A DNA stretch of 64,000 nucleotides, from the NCBI GenBank assembly GCA_017522685.1, contig JAFWYN010000005.1, positions 186,001 through 250,000 on the forward strand, in the 5' to 3' direction. The notes under the pieces were generated by a model. It did not search any database, was not told the DNA's origin, and saw nothing but the letters and a program-made list of their open reading frames with translations. Origin of the DNA: Lachnospiraceae bacterium. Lineage in GTDB: Bacteria; Bacillota_A; Clostridia; Lachnospirales; Lachnospiraceae. This document shows, piece by piece, positions 55,731 to 64,000 of the stretch. Position 1 is the first letter of the stretch. Every line of letters starts with the position of its first letter. A program made the translations under genes and the position numbers.

Positions 55731-57659
55731 TTATTTCTTTTTCATGTATTGTTCCAAATAAACCAACAATACAGAAATATCGGCCGGAGATACGCCGGAA
55801 ATACGGGATGCCTGCCCTACTGATATAGGACGGAACATTTTTAGCTTCTGACGAGCCTCCAAACGTAAGGACGGTACCTCATCATAATCCAATTCTTCCG
55901 GTATTAATTTCTTCTCCATTTTCTTATATTGTTCTACCTGACGAAGCTGACGGATTATATATCCTTCATATTTAATCTCAATCTCCACCTGCTCTATTAC
56001 ATCAGCAGGTAAAACCTCTTTCCCACAAACCTCCAATGCAAAATTCGTTCTTTCAGGATCTATTTCAGCTAAGGAAGCATAACTTAACTCCGGTCTACAA
56101 ATCAACTCTGCTAAGGATGCAGCTGTCTTTAAAGCAGTACTTCCCTGAGATTCTAAAAAGGCTTGAACAGTCTTATTAGCACCCACATTGGTATTTTTCA
56201 GACGTTCCGTTTCCTTCTGAATCAATTCTTCCTTATTTAAAAGACTTTGATATTGTTCTTCCGAAATTAAACCTACTTCATAACCCTTCTTACGAAGTCT
56301 TAAGTCTGCATTATCCTGACGAAGTAACAAACGATACTCCGCTCTGGACGTCATCATACGATAGGGTTCTCTATTATCTTTGGTTACTAAATCATCGATT
56401 AATACACCAATATAGCTTTCGGAACGATCCAGAATCAAAGGTTCTTTACCTAAAATAGACATGGAAGCATTGATACCGGCTATTAACCCTTGTGCTGCCG
56501 CTTCTTCATATCCGCTACTGCCATTAAACTGTCCTGCACTGAAAAGGCCGGATATATTCTTAAATTCCAGACTGGGATAAAGCTCTCTTGCATTGATACA
56601 ATCATATTCAATAGCATAAGCATTTCTTACGATCTTACAATTTTCCAATCCCGGTACCGTACGATACATTGCCAGCTGTACATCCTCCGGTAAGGAAGAA
56701 GACATACCTCCTACATACATTTCATTGGTGTGGATTCCTTCCGGCTCAATAAATACCTGATGTCTTTCCTTATCCGCAAACTTTACGACCTTGTCTTCAA
56801 TAGAAGGACAATATCTGGGACCGGTACCTTCGATAATACCTGCATAAATAGGTGAGCGGTCCAGATTTCCTCGAATGATTTCATGGGTCTTCTCATTGGT
56901 ATAAGTAAGCCAACAGCTAACCTGTTCCTTCTGAACAGATTCCGGATCCGTAGAAAAAGAAAAAGGTATTACTCTATCATCTCCAAACTGTTCTTCCATC
57001 TTTGAAAAATCGATGCTTCTTTTATCCATGCGGGCAGGGGTACCTGTCTTAAAACGTCTTATTTCGATACCCATATTTTTCAAGCTTTCAGTTAAATGAT
57101 TGGCAGCCTGTAACCCATTGGGACCTGTATAGGTAATAGCTTCTCCGCAAAGACATCTTGCTTTCAGATAAGTACCGGTACAAAGAATAATAGCCTTACA
57201 CTCATAAATGGCTCCTGTATAGGTTTTCACTCCGGTAATTTTTTTCTTATCCGGAGAAGTCTCTTCCCATAAGATTTCACAAATCTCTGCCTGCTTTATG
57301 GTCAGATGTTCCTGGTTCTCCAATATTTTGCGCATTTCTCGGGTATAGTCGGCTTTATCTGCCTGTGCACGCAAAGAATGTACTGCAGGACCCTTAGAAA
57401 CATTCAGCATCTTAGACTGGATAAAGGTTTTATCAATATTCTTACCCATCTCACCACCAAGAGCATCAATCTCTCTTACCAGGTGTCCTTTAGATGAACC
57501 ACCAATATTGGGATTGCAGGGCATCAATGCAATACTATCCACACTAACTGTAAAAATCACAGTCTCCAATCCGAGTCTTGCACAAGCCAGCGCCGCTTCA
57601 CATCCTGCATGCCCCGCACCTACCACACACACATCTACATTTTCTCTAATTTCAGGCAT
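55731..57659 (-). CDS. mnmG: tRNA uridine 5-carboxymethylaminomethyl modification enzyme MnmG
   Basis: 642 residues from ATG 57659 (GAGG upstream); the ATG at 57716 lies inside mnmE and has no RBS. The FAD-binding [20 protein letters not shown] start, [38 protein letters not shown] and the [25 protein letters not shown] block are diagnostic. With MnmE it forms cmnm5U at U34 of several tRNAs. 22 nt after mnmE. A nucleotide-binding Rossmann domain and the C-terminal helical domain ([19 protein letters not shown]) are intact. Confidence 0.97.
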   Translation of the reverse strand: MPEIRENVDVCVVGAGHAGCEAALACARLGLETVIFTVSVDSIALMPCNPNIGGSSKGHLVREIDALGGEMGKNIDKTFIQSKMLNVSKGPAVHSLRAQADKADYTREMRKILENQEHLTIKQAEICEILWEETSPDKKKITGVKTYTGAIYECKAIILCTGTYLKARCLCGEAITYTGPNGLQAANHLTESLKNMGIEIRRFKTGTPARMDKRSIDFSKMEEQFGDDRVIPFSFSTDPESVQKEQVSCWLTYTNEKTHEIIRGNLDRSPIYAGIIEGTGPRYCPSIEDKVVKFADKERHQVFIEPEGIHTNEMYVGGMSSSLPEDVQLAMYRTVPGLENCKIVRNAYAIEYDCINARELYPSLEFKNISGLFSAGQFNGSSGYEEAAAQGLIAGINASMSILGKEPLILDRSESYIGVLIDDLVTKDNREPYRMMTSRAEYRLLLRQDNADLRLRKKGYEVGLISEEQYQSLLNKEELIQKETERLKNTNVGANKTVQAFLESQGSTALKTAASLAELICRPELSYASLAEIDPERTNFALEVCGKEVLPADVIEQVEIEIKYEGYIIRQLRQVEQYKKMEKKLIPEELDYDEVPSLRLEARQKLKMFRPISVGQASRISGVSPADISVLLVYLEQYMKKK

Positions 57660-57681
57660 AATACTATCCTCACATTTCAAT

Positions 57682-59091
57682 CTACTTACCCATGCAGAAT
57701 TTGGTGAATATCTCATTCACTAAATCTTCATCCACTTCTTCACCAATGATATATCCCAAAGATGCATAAGCACTCATCAGGTCTATGGAATAGAAATCTT
57801 CCGGCATATGCATATCCAGACTATCCATTACCATTTGTAAACTTTTCTCAGCTTCCACCAATGCTTCCTTGTGGCGCATATTGGTTATCACCACTTCGTC
57901 ATTTGCTTTTATCTGACCTCGGAAAAACATATCCTTAATCATTTCTTCAAATTCTTCCATACCGGAATTTTCCTTGGTGGAAGTACGTACCAGACAGATA
58001 TCCTTTCCCGCAAATAAATCCTTTAATTCCTCTTCGAAAACCTTAGCTTCCAAATCAGACTTATTCAGTAAAATAATCACTTTTTTATCTTGAATCACAG
58101 AAATGATTTCTCTATCACTGTCATCCAAAGGTACGGAAGAATCCACCACATAAAGAATCAAATCTGCTTTCGCAGCATATTCCTTGGCTCGCTCCACTCC
58201 TATTTTTTCTACCACATCTTCGGTGCTTCGAATACCGGCAGTATCAATCATATTTAAAGAAATTCCATGAAGACGGATGGATTCCTGGAGGACATCTCTG
58301 GTAGTTCCGGCTATATCCGTAACAATGGCACGTTCTTCTCCTACCATTCGGTTTAATAAAGAAGATTTGCCGGCATTGGGTTTTCCTACAATAACCGTAT
58401 TGATACCTTCTTTCATCATCTTACCGTTATCAGCAGATGCAATCAGTTTCTTTACTCTCTCTAAGATAGAAACAGTCTTTTTCCGAAGTTCTTCTTCATA
58501 TCCGTCTAAGCTGATATGCTCCGGATCATCCAAGGCAGATTCAATAAAAGCAATTTCATAAATGATTTCTTCACGAAGTTTATGAATCGCCTCTGAAACA
58601 CTTCCCTTTAACTGTTCCACGGAGGATTTTAAAGCAAATTCATTCTGGGAATGAATTAAATCCATAACCGCTTCTGCTTTTGTTAAATCGATACGACCGT
58701 TTAAAAATGCTCTTTTGGTAAACTCACCCGGTTCTGCCATACGGGCACCACATTTTAAAATCAATTCTAACACTTTTTGCAACAAAAGGACACCACCATG
58801 ACAATTGATTTCCACCGTATCTTCTTTGGTGTAAGAATTGGGTGCTTTCATCAATGCCACCATGACTTCATCTACTATTTTCTTTTTGAAATCATCTTCA
58901 ATTTCAAAACAATCTATTATATATCCATAATGAATGGTATGGGTTTTATAATCCTGAAAACAACTATTACCATGTTTATTTACAAATATTCTATTTACAA
59001 TTTGTACAGCTTCATCGCCTGTCACTCTTACGATACCTATTCCGGAATCAGAAAGAGCTGTAGCAATAGCTACAATCGTATCTTTTTTCAT
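57682..59091 (-). CDS. mnmE: tRNA modification GTPase MnmE
   Basis: 469 residues from ATG 59091 (GGAGG upstream); the frame extends to 59214 but that part reads through a terminator hairpin. The folate-binding N-terminal domain ([20 protein letters not shown]), helical domain, G-domain ([30 protein letters not shown]) and the C-terminal CMGK (the essential Cys) are all present. It partners MnmG in tRNA U34 modification. The 122-nt gap from jag, with a terminator, suggests some independent expression. Confidence 0.97.
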   Translation of the reverse strand: MKKDTIVAIATALSDSGIGIVRVTGDEAVQIVNRIFVNKHGNSCFQDYKTHTIHYGYIIDCFEIEDDFKKKIVDEVMVALMKAPNSYTKEDTVEINCHGGVLLLQKVLELILKCGARMAEPGEFTKRAFLNGRIDLTKAEAVMDLIHSQNEFALKSSVEQLKGSVSEAIHKLREEIIYEIAFIESALDDPEHISLDGYEEELRKKTVSILERVKKLIASADNGKMMKEGINTVIVGKPNAGKSSLLNRMVGEERAIVTDIAGTTRDVLQESIRLHGISLNMIDTAGIRSTEDVVEKIGVERAKEYAAKADLILYVVDSSVPLDDSDREIISVIQDKKVIILLNKSDLEAKVFEEELKDLFAGKDICLVRTSTKENSGMEEFEEMIKDMFFRGQIKANDEVVITNMRHKEALVEAEKSLQMVMDSLDMHMPEDFYSIDLMSAYASLGYIIGEEVDEDLVNEIFTKFCMGK

Positions 59092-59165
59092 AAATACCTC
59101 CACTTTCTTAAAAAAGTGCATTTGTATACATGATAATAATAAATCCAACAAAATAAAATAGCAAC

Positions 59166-59207
59166 ATAAAAATAGTCGAAAACAAGTTTTTACCTGCTTT
59201 CGACTAT
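59166..59207 (-). terminator. Intrinsic terminator between jag and mnmE
   Basis: Minus strand ATAGTCGAAA pairs with TTTCGACTAT (59172-59207), followed by TTTTATG. Confidence 0.8.
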
Positions 59208-59213
59208 CATTCA

Positions 59214-59837
59214 TTATTTCTTTAATGTAACAACTACTCTTCTGAAAGGTTCATCACCTTCACTGTGAGTGCTTACATATTTATCATTCTGTAATGCAGA
59301 GTGGATAATTCTTCTTTCATAAGGATTCATAGGCTCTAAAGAAACGGTTCTCTTAGTTCTCTTTACCTTGTAAGCAATATTCTTTGCTAAGTTTTCCAAA
59401 GTATCCTTTCTTCTCTGTCTGTAGTTCTCGGTATCTACTTTAACTCTGATATAATCTTCAGAATTCTTATTTACTACCAAAGATACCAGATACTGTAAAG
59501 AATCAAGAGTCTGTCCTCTCTTACCAATCAGTACACCCATGTCATCGCCGCTTAAGTCGATATCCATATTCTTTTCTTCTTCATTGTATTTTACATCTAC
59601 AACAACTACCATTTTCATTGCATCAAATACTTCTTTTAAGAAATCCTTTGCACTATCTTCTACGGAAGATTTTACAGCTGCTTTAATCTTTGCAGCCTTA
59701 GCACCGATTCCTAAAAATCCTGAAGAACCCTCTTCTAATACTTCATATTCTAATTTATCGCTTGTTACACCTAATTTCTGACAAGCTTCTGTAATACAAT
59801 CACTTACTGTCTTTGCAGATACTTCAATAAATTCCAT
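59214..59837 (-). CDS. jag: RNA-binding protein KhpB (Jag/EloR)
   Basis: 207 residues with the three Jag modules in order: Jag-N (VSAKTVSDCITEACQKLGVTSDKLEYEVLEEGSSGFLGIG), KH (MGVLIGKRGQTLDSLQYLVSLVVN) and R3H (MNPYERRIIHSALQNDKYVSTHSEGDEPFRR). It binds RNA with KhpA and affects cell elongation and division in relatives. 22 nt downstream of yidC, the usual yidC-jag pair. Only a moderate RBS precedes the ATG. Confidence 0.95.
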   Translation of the reverse strand: MEFIEVSAKTVSDCITEACQKLGVTSDKLEYEVLEEGSSGFLGIGAKAAKIKAAVKSSVEDSAKDFLKEVFDAMKMVVVVDVKYNEEEKNMDIDLSGDDMGVLIGKRGQTLDSLQYLVSLVVNKNSEDYIRVKVDTENYRQRRKDTLENLAKNIAYKVKRTKRTVSLEPMNPYERRIIHSALQNDKYVSTHSEGDEPFRRVVVTLKK

Positions 59838-59859
59838 GTTTTGATCCTCCCATCAAAAA

Positions 59860-61185
59860 CTAATTTTTATTGTTTCTTTCGTTATAATCTTTTACCATAT
59901 TCGCTTTTGCCATCATACTTCCGGGCTTAGCCTTTGCGGTAGTATTGGCAGTAGAAGCTTCTGCGGTATTAGAACTGTTATCATTGCTTGAGCCGGTATA
60001 ATTGTTTGTATAGCCTGCTTTGCTCTGAATTTTCTTGGTATTCATATTTGCATAAGCTGCCATCATTTCCTGCTGTTGTTTCATCTTTTCAAGTTTCTTA
60101 GCACTCTTTTCTTCGTTCTTCTTTACTAATTCGTCCATATCCATTCTGTCAAAGTGCTTATTACTGAAAATCTGAATAATACTTCTTACTATAGAACCGG
60201 CAATCCAGTAAATACCTAAACCACAAGGCATGGTATAGCAGAACCATGCAGAGATAAAAGGCATTACCACATTCATGGTCTTTAAAGAAGATTCCATAGC
60301 GCTTTCTTCGCTGCTCTTATTATTATTATTCTGCTGAGGCATCAGCTTCACTGAAATCCACTGAGTCAATGCTGATAAAACAGGAATCATAATCGCTCCG
60401 ATTACAAGTCCCCAAGCACCTGCAGCAATTGCATTCTTTACAATATAAGAAGGTGCATTACCGATATTTAAACCTAAAAAGCTGTTATAAGTATCAATTA
60501 ATCCGGTTGTTACTTCATTACTTAAAATCAATTGTCCCTGATATTCTAATCCGGATAAACCATAATGTTCTGCTACAATACCCATATCTGTAGAAGATAA
60601 TTTGTTTAATACATCAATAATACCATTCTCTAAATTACCTTCTGTCATATGCTGACCATACATTCTTACAGTATTCTGGATAGTAGATACATCTGATTCT
60701 AAAATAAATTTACCGCCGTCTTTTGCTACAATAACATCTGCTAATTTCATAAAAGCATCTTTCATCTTCATAACATATGCAGGCATAGATGCTATTACAC
60801 GATATAAAGCAAAAAGAATCGGCATCTGAATCAAAAGCTGTACACAGCTACCGGTTGGAGATACGCCATATTTTGCATATACCATTTGGATTTCCTGATT
60901 CTGAGCCATAGCTGACTGCTGATCCGTTTTTCCTTTATACTTATCACGGATTGCCTGAATTTCAGGATTAATCTTCGCATTCAGCTTAGAAAACTTCTGC
61001 TGCTTCATAGTCAAAGGAAGCATTAATAAATTGATAATGATAGTAAATAATATGATGGCCAGACCTACATTGGGTAAACCTACGGTATCAATAAAGTTAA
61101 AAATGATATCCATTACTTTACCAAGAAGTCTGGTAATCCAACCTATTATTTTACCAGTATCCTGAGTTAATAATATTACGTTCAT
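59860..61185 (-). CDS. yidC: Membrane protein insertase YidC
   Basis: 441 residues. Five or six membrane segments; the first hydrophobic stretch precedes TIIINLLMLPLTMKQQKFSKLNAKINPEIQAIRDKYKG, the conserved cytoplasmic C1 loop. The second TM bundle has PTGSCVQLLIQMPILFALYRVI and FSAWFCYTMPCGLGIYW. The C-terminal tail is basic then Ser/Thr/Asn-rich. It inserts membrane proteins with or without SecYEG. It is longer than B. subtilis SpoIIIJ through a 60-residue loop insert (LADVIVAKDGGKFILESDVS to TGLIDTYNSFLG). Confidence 0.95.
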   Translation of the reverse strand: MNVILLTQDTGKIIGWITRLLGKVMDIIFNFIDTVGLPNVGLAIILFTIIINLLMLPLTMKQQKFSKLNAKINPEIQAIRDKYKGKTDQQSAMAQNQEIQMVYAKYGVSPTGSCVQLLIQMPILFALYRVIASMPAYVMKMKDAFMKLADVIVAKDGGKFILESDVSTIQNTVRMYGQHMTEGNLENGIIDVLNKLSSTDMGIVAEHYGLSGLEYQGQLILSNEVTTGLIDTYNSFLGLNIGNAPSYIVKNAIAAGAWGLVIGAIMIPVLSALTQWISVKLMPQQNNNNKSSEESAMESSLKTMNVVMPFISAWFCYTMPCGLGIYWIAGSIVRSIIQIFSNKHFDRMDMDELVKKNEEKSAKKLEKMKQQQEMMAAYANMNTKKIQSKAGYTNNYTGSSNDNSSNTAEASTANTTAKAKPGSMMAKANMVKDYNERNNKN

Positions 61186-61205
61186 TTATCCTCCCTGTAT
61201 TACTC

Positions 61206-61415
61206 TTAAGGAACCGGGTCATATCCTCCCTTTGAAAAAGGATTACATCTGAGTATTCTCCATAACGCCAAAAAAAAGCCCTTAAAAGCACCATATTTTT
61301 CAATTGCTTCCAAACCGTACTGGGAGCAACTCGGTATATAAGGGCATTTCGTTCTTTTCATGGGAGATATATATTTTTGATACCATTTTATAAGAGTAAT
61401 CAATAGTTTTTTCAT
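61206..61415 (-). CDS. yidD: Membrane protein insertion efficiency factor YidD
   Basis: 69 residues. The signature [23 protein letters not shown] and [14 protein letters not shown] are diagnostic. It lies between rnpA and yidC, its conserved position, 20 nt before yidC. It is peripheral to the membrane and assists YidC-mediated insertion. Confidence 0.95.
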   Translation of the reverse strand: MKKLLITLIKWYQKYISPMKRTKCPYIPSCSQYGLEAIEKYGAFKGFFLALWRILRCNPFSKGGYDPVP

Positions 61416-61481
61416 TATTTTATTATAACAAACCCTGCTTCACATACTATAAAATAAGGATGAATTTACCATTAAAATTCT

Positions 61482-61838
61482 CTAATCCTCGTCATAAAAA
61501 TATACTTTAATAATATGATGAAGCTTACTTAAGTGTAAAAGTGCGCTCTCTACCTCTTGATAACCTACGGTAGCTGCACTTGGTCTTCCTACGATTACGA
61601 TATCCAAACCACTATTGAATATACTTTCATGTAATCTGTAGCTTTCTCTTACCAATCTTGTAACTCTGTGTCTTACAACACTGTTACCTACTTTTTTGCT
61701 GACACTGATTCCAATTCTGTTTTTTTCCAGGCCGTTTTTCTTAACGTACATTATTAAATACTTGTTTGCGTATGATTTTCCGTTTTTATAAACAAATTGG
61801 AACTGTTCATTCTTTTTCAAAGACTCTGAAAATAACAT
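61482..61838 (-). CDS. rnpA: Ribonuclease P protein component
   Basis: 118 residues. KNRIGISVSKKVGNSVVRHRVTRLVRE is the RNR signature that binds the RNase P RNA. The preceding FVYKNGKSYANKYLIMYV aromatic patch binds pre-tRNA leader. It is 65 nt downstream of rpmH, separated by a terminator-like hairpin. Confidence 0.96.
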   Translation of the reverse strand: MLFSESLKKNEQFQFVYKNGKSYANKYLIMYVKKNGLEKNRIGISVSKKVGNSVVRHRVTRLVRESYRLHESIFNSGLDIVIVGRPSAATVGYQEVESALLHLSKLHHIIKVYFYDED

Positions 61839-61879
61839 AATATATCACGAATCCCTTCTTTTATCACATTTTCAGAGAG

Positions 61880-61906
61880 AAAAAAAGGTCACATTGCTGT
61901 GACCTA
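61880..61906 (-). terminator. Terminator-like hairpin between rpmH and rnpA
   Basis: Minus strand AGGTCAC pairs with GTGACCT and TTTTTTT follows. It overlaps the rpmH stop codon region and would reduce rnpA expression relative to rpmH. Confidence 0.7.
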
Positions 61907-62038
61907 TGCTGATAATTTCTTTCTTCCTTTTGCACGTCTAGCTGCTAATACTTTTCTTCCGCCGGGAGTACTCATTCTTGCTCTGAATCCGTGAACTTTA
62001 GATCTTGATCTCTTCTTAGGCTGAAATGTCATCTTCAT
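61904..62038 (-). CDS. rpmH: 50S ribosomal protein L34
   Basis: 44 residues ([22 protein letters not shown], ending KGRKKLSA), the exact L34 size and sequence pattern. GAGAAGGAGGTG precedes ATG 62038. It is the first gene left of the origin. Its transcript starts from a consensus promoter at about 62240 and runs through a leader with a terminator stem. Confidence 0.97.
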   Translation of the reverse strand: MKMTFQPKKRSRSKVHGFRARMSTPGGRKVLAARRAKGRKKLSA

Positions 62039-62139
62039 AATAAAGGCACCTCCTTCTCTTATTAACCTTAATCTATAAATAAGGTAAACTATTTTTTCAG
62101 TTACGACAGATTTTTCTCTGTCTAATTACATTCATACGC

Positions 62140-62169
62140 ATAAAAAATTGTCGCCCGGCGGCGACAATT
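62140..62169 (-). promoter_or_regulatory. Attenuator-like terminator in the rpmH leader
   Basis: Minus strand AATTGTCGCC pairs with GGCGACAATT (62146-62169, CGGC/GCCG loop), followed by TTTTTATG. A weaker stem, AGAATT/AATTCT, precedes it. It lies between the promoter and the L34 start, so it can cut the transcript before rpmH. Confidence 0.65.
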
Positions 62170-62246
62170 ACAAGAATTACTTCGCAATTCTTTTTAACGT
62201 ACACCACTGACTCGCACAACTTTAAATGTAGAAAAACAGCAAATTG

Positions 62247-62275
62247 ATTGTAATGTAAAAGCGGGACAATGTCAA
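62247..62275 (-). promoter_or_regulatory. Consensus promoter of rpmH
   Basis: Minus strand perfect TTGACA (62270-62275), 17 nt, TACAAT (62247-62252). Confidence 0.88.
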
Positions 62276-62339
62276 GTAAAATATGAAAAAAATCCTTTGT
62301 TTTCGTTATTTTTAAGAAAGTCTAAAAAAATTTTTTTTG

Positions 62340-62707
62340 CCTTATTTTTTTATCCACATAGATATACACATTTTTTTATCAACATTAAGTTATCCACATA
62401 TTGTTGATTATTTGTGGATTTCTTTATTATGTAACCTCAATATCTTGTGGATTTTATGTTTATTAATACTCAAAATGCTGTAAATAAGCAATTCTTAATA
62501 ATCCACAAATTAACCAAGTTATTCACATAATAATACACAATATCCCCTTTATCACTTACTTATAACCCTAGTTATCAACATATTGTGGATAACTTTTTCA
62601 AAAATTATGTTCATAACTAATATTTGAAATATTTACATATTTATATTACTATATATTAGAGGTTTTATCGGCTTAAAAAGCCTTATATATATTTGGGGAG
62701 AAAACAC
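62340..62707. other. Chromosomal replication origin (oriC) with DnaA boxes
   Basis: An AT-rich intergenic region between rpmH and dnaA. TTATCCACA occurs at 62350-62358 and 62390-62398, TGTGGATAA (inverted) at 62584-62592. One-mismatch boxes are at 62376-62384 and 62572-62580 (TTATCAACA) and 62519-62527 (TTATTCACA). Looser TGTGGATTT boxes lie near 62413-62421 and 62448-62456. The most AT-rich part, 62600-62660, just before dnaA, is a candidate unwinding element. The dnaA promoter was not resolved. Confidence 0.9.
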
Positions 62708-64000
62708 ATGAATTTTATTAAAGAAAACTGGTCAGAAATTAAAGAAACTATGAAGAGAGAATACAATCTTTCTTCTATATCTTATGATACCTGGATAGAA
62801 CCATTAGAGATATATAAGGTAGAAAATAATATGGTTACTATTTTGATTCCTTCAGATAAAGGACATGCCTTAAGCTACATTACTACCAAGTTCAAGAGCT
62901 TTTTCCAGGTAACCATATCGGAAATGTTTAATTCTACTTATGATGTTTCCTTTGTCCTGGAATCAGATATTGCACATGATGTATATGAAGAAAATGAAAT
63001 TTTAAACAATCCTTCCATACATAATGTAAGTTATGAAAACGCAAATTTAAATCCAAAATACAAATTTGATACCTTTGTAGTAGGAAGCAATAATAAATTT
63101 GCACATTCTGCTTCTTTAGCGGTAGCAGAATCTCCCGGAAAAGCATATAATCCTCTCTATTTATACGGAGGAGCAGGACTTGGTAAGACTCACCTTATGC
63201 ATTCCATCGGTCACTTTATATTAGAAGAAAATCCTAATATGAAGGTTCTCTACGTTACCAGTGAAGAATTTACCAATGAAGTGATTGAATCCATCCGTAG
63301 CGGTAATAGTGCAGATATGACCAAGCTTCGTGAAAAATACCGTACCGTTGATGTCCTTATGGTCGATGACGTACAATTTATCATAGGTAAAGAAAGTACT
63401 CAGGAAGAATTTTTCCATACCTTTAATGTACTTCATGCTGCCGGTAAGCAGATTATATTATCTTCTGATAAACCACCTAAGGATATGGAAACCTTGGATG
63501 AAAGATTCCGCAGCCGTTTTGAATGGGGTCTTATTGCTGATATTCAGGCACCTGATTATGAGACACGTATGGCTATTTTGCGTAAAAATGCAGACTTTTA
63601 TGATCGTAAGATAGATGAGGATATTATTAAATACATTGCTACTAATATTAAATCTAATATTCGTGAATTGGAAGGTGCATTTAATAAGATTATTGCATTT
63701 GCAAGATTAAATAAGGTAGAACTCACTCTTCCTCTGGCAGAAGAAGCTTTGAAGGATGTTATTTATCCTAATAAACCGAAGGAAGTAACCCCTACTCTTA
63801 TTATTAATGTAGTAGCTGAACATTTCGGTGTCAGACCGGATGATATATCTTCTAAAAAGAGAAACTCTGAATTTGTACAGCCCAGACAGGTTGTTATGTA
63901 TCTTTGCAGGGAACTTACAGATGTATCCTTAAACAATATTGCCAAATTACTTGGTAAAAAGGATCATACTACCATTATTCACGGTATTAATAAGGTAGAA
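62708..64000 (+). CDS. dnaA: Chromosomal replication initiator DnaA, C-terminus cut by window edge
   Basis: The frame runs from ATG 62708 (GGGGAG 7 nt upstream) to base 64000, giving 431 residues without a stop. Domain I (about 1-90, WSEIKETMKREYNLSSISYDTWI) and a short linker precede the AAA+ domain, which starts at FDTFVVGSNNKFAHSAS and holds Walker A GGAGLGKTHLMH and Walker B VLMVDDVQF. FRSRFEWGLIADIQAPD is the sensor region. Domain IV has the DnaA signature (KKRNSEFVQPRQVVMYLCRELT, KKDHTTIIHGINK) almost complete. It binds the boxes at 62350-62592. Confidence 0.97.
   Translation, partial: MNFIKENWSEIKETMKREYNLSSISYDTWIEPLEIYKVENNMVTILIPSDKGHALSYITTKFKSFFQVTISEMFNSTYDVSFVLESDIAHDVYEENEILNNPSIHNVSYENANLNPKYKFDTFVVGSNNKFAHSASLAVAESPGKAYNPLYLYGGAGLGKTHLMHSIGHFILEENPNMKVLYVTSEEFTNEVIESIRSGNSADMTKLREKYRTVDVLMVDDVQFIIGKESTQEEFFHTFNVLHAAGKQIILSSDKPPKDMETLDERFRSRFEWGLIADIQAPDYETRMAILRKNADFYDRKIDEDIIKYIATNIKSNIRELEGAFNKIIAFARLNKVELTLPLAEEALKDVIYPNKPKEVTPTLIINVVAEHFGVRPDDISSKKRNSEFVQPRQVVMYLCRELTDVSLNNIAKLLGKKDHTTIIHGINKVE

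Overview
This window looks like the chromosomal origin region of a Lachnospiraceae-type gut or rumen clostridium (Bacillota). The inference rests on four things: the order rpmH-rnpA-yidD-yidC-jag-mnmE-mnmG-rsmG-parA-parB to the left of dnaA, the DUF3881 and DUF4446 families, T-box control of thrS, and a rich intracellular and extracellular xylan-degrading gene set. Almost every gene left of about 62.3 kb is on the minus strand and dnaA is on the plus strand, as expected for genes co-oriented with forks leaving an origin at about 62.3-62.7 kb.

Layout. At 1-9.4 kb, seven tandem divergent paralogues encode membrane-anchored proteins. They are transcribed from a recognisable promoter into a HerA-like ATPase gene that runs off the left edge. 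Upstream are two small genes resembling DUF2750 and SUKH-type immunity proteins, and then a 0.5 kb non-coding stretch with a 64-bp-period array of 40-bp inverted-repeat elements. At 10.7-19.5 kb are a cytidylate-kinase-like protein, an ArsB/NhaD-type permease, a cell-surface GH10 xylanase, a CaxA-type Ca/Na exchanger coupled to a tiny membrane protein, an L7/L12-CTD-like membrane protein, and thrS. The thrS gene has a T-box leader and an unexplained 205-nt rod-like structured element.

At 19.5-30.4 kb are a MerR-methyltransferase fusion beside a free-standing paralogue of its enzyme half, a GH31 alpha-xylosidase, and an acetyltransferase/methyltransferase/P-loop operon preceded by a promoter, a 39-codon leader ORF and a terminator hairpin. 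That layout resembles the attenuation circuits of antibiotic-resistance genes. An Rpn-family nuclease gene is divergent from it. At 30.5-32.8 kb is a pyrimidine operon: an XRE-HTH/orotate phosphoribosyltransferase fusion, pyrF and an HD nucleotidase-like protein.

At 33-42.3 kb is a five-gene intracellular (arabino)xylo-oligosaccharide operon (type-B carboxylesterase, double-headed esterase, GH31, GH43-CBM6, GH51). Its promoter carries a LacI-type operator. It complements the secreted GH10 xylanase and the GH31 alpha-xylosidase: the xylanase cuts polymer outside, and the cytosolic enzymes strip acyl, arabinosyl and xylosyl substituents. At 42.4-46.5 kb is a GntR/YtrA-controlled ABC exporter-like operon ending in a CPBP protease gene broken by an in-frame stop. 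At 46.6-50.4 kb are an ECF S-component, tRNA-Arg(CCU), DUF3881, a DUF3592-like protein and serS. At 50.4-64 kb are HD-GYP, DUF4446, parB, parA, two perfect parS sites, a frameshifted LuxR-type response regulator, the tRNA-modification and membrane-insertion genes, rpmH with an attenuator-like leader, oriC and partial dnaA.

No CRISPR array, insertion sequence or prophage was recognised. The strongest candidate for an undescribed system is the seven-paralogue array with the HerA-like ATPase.
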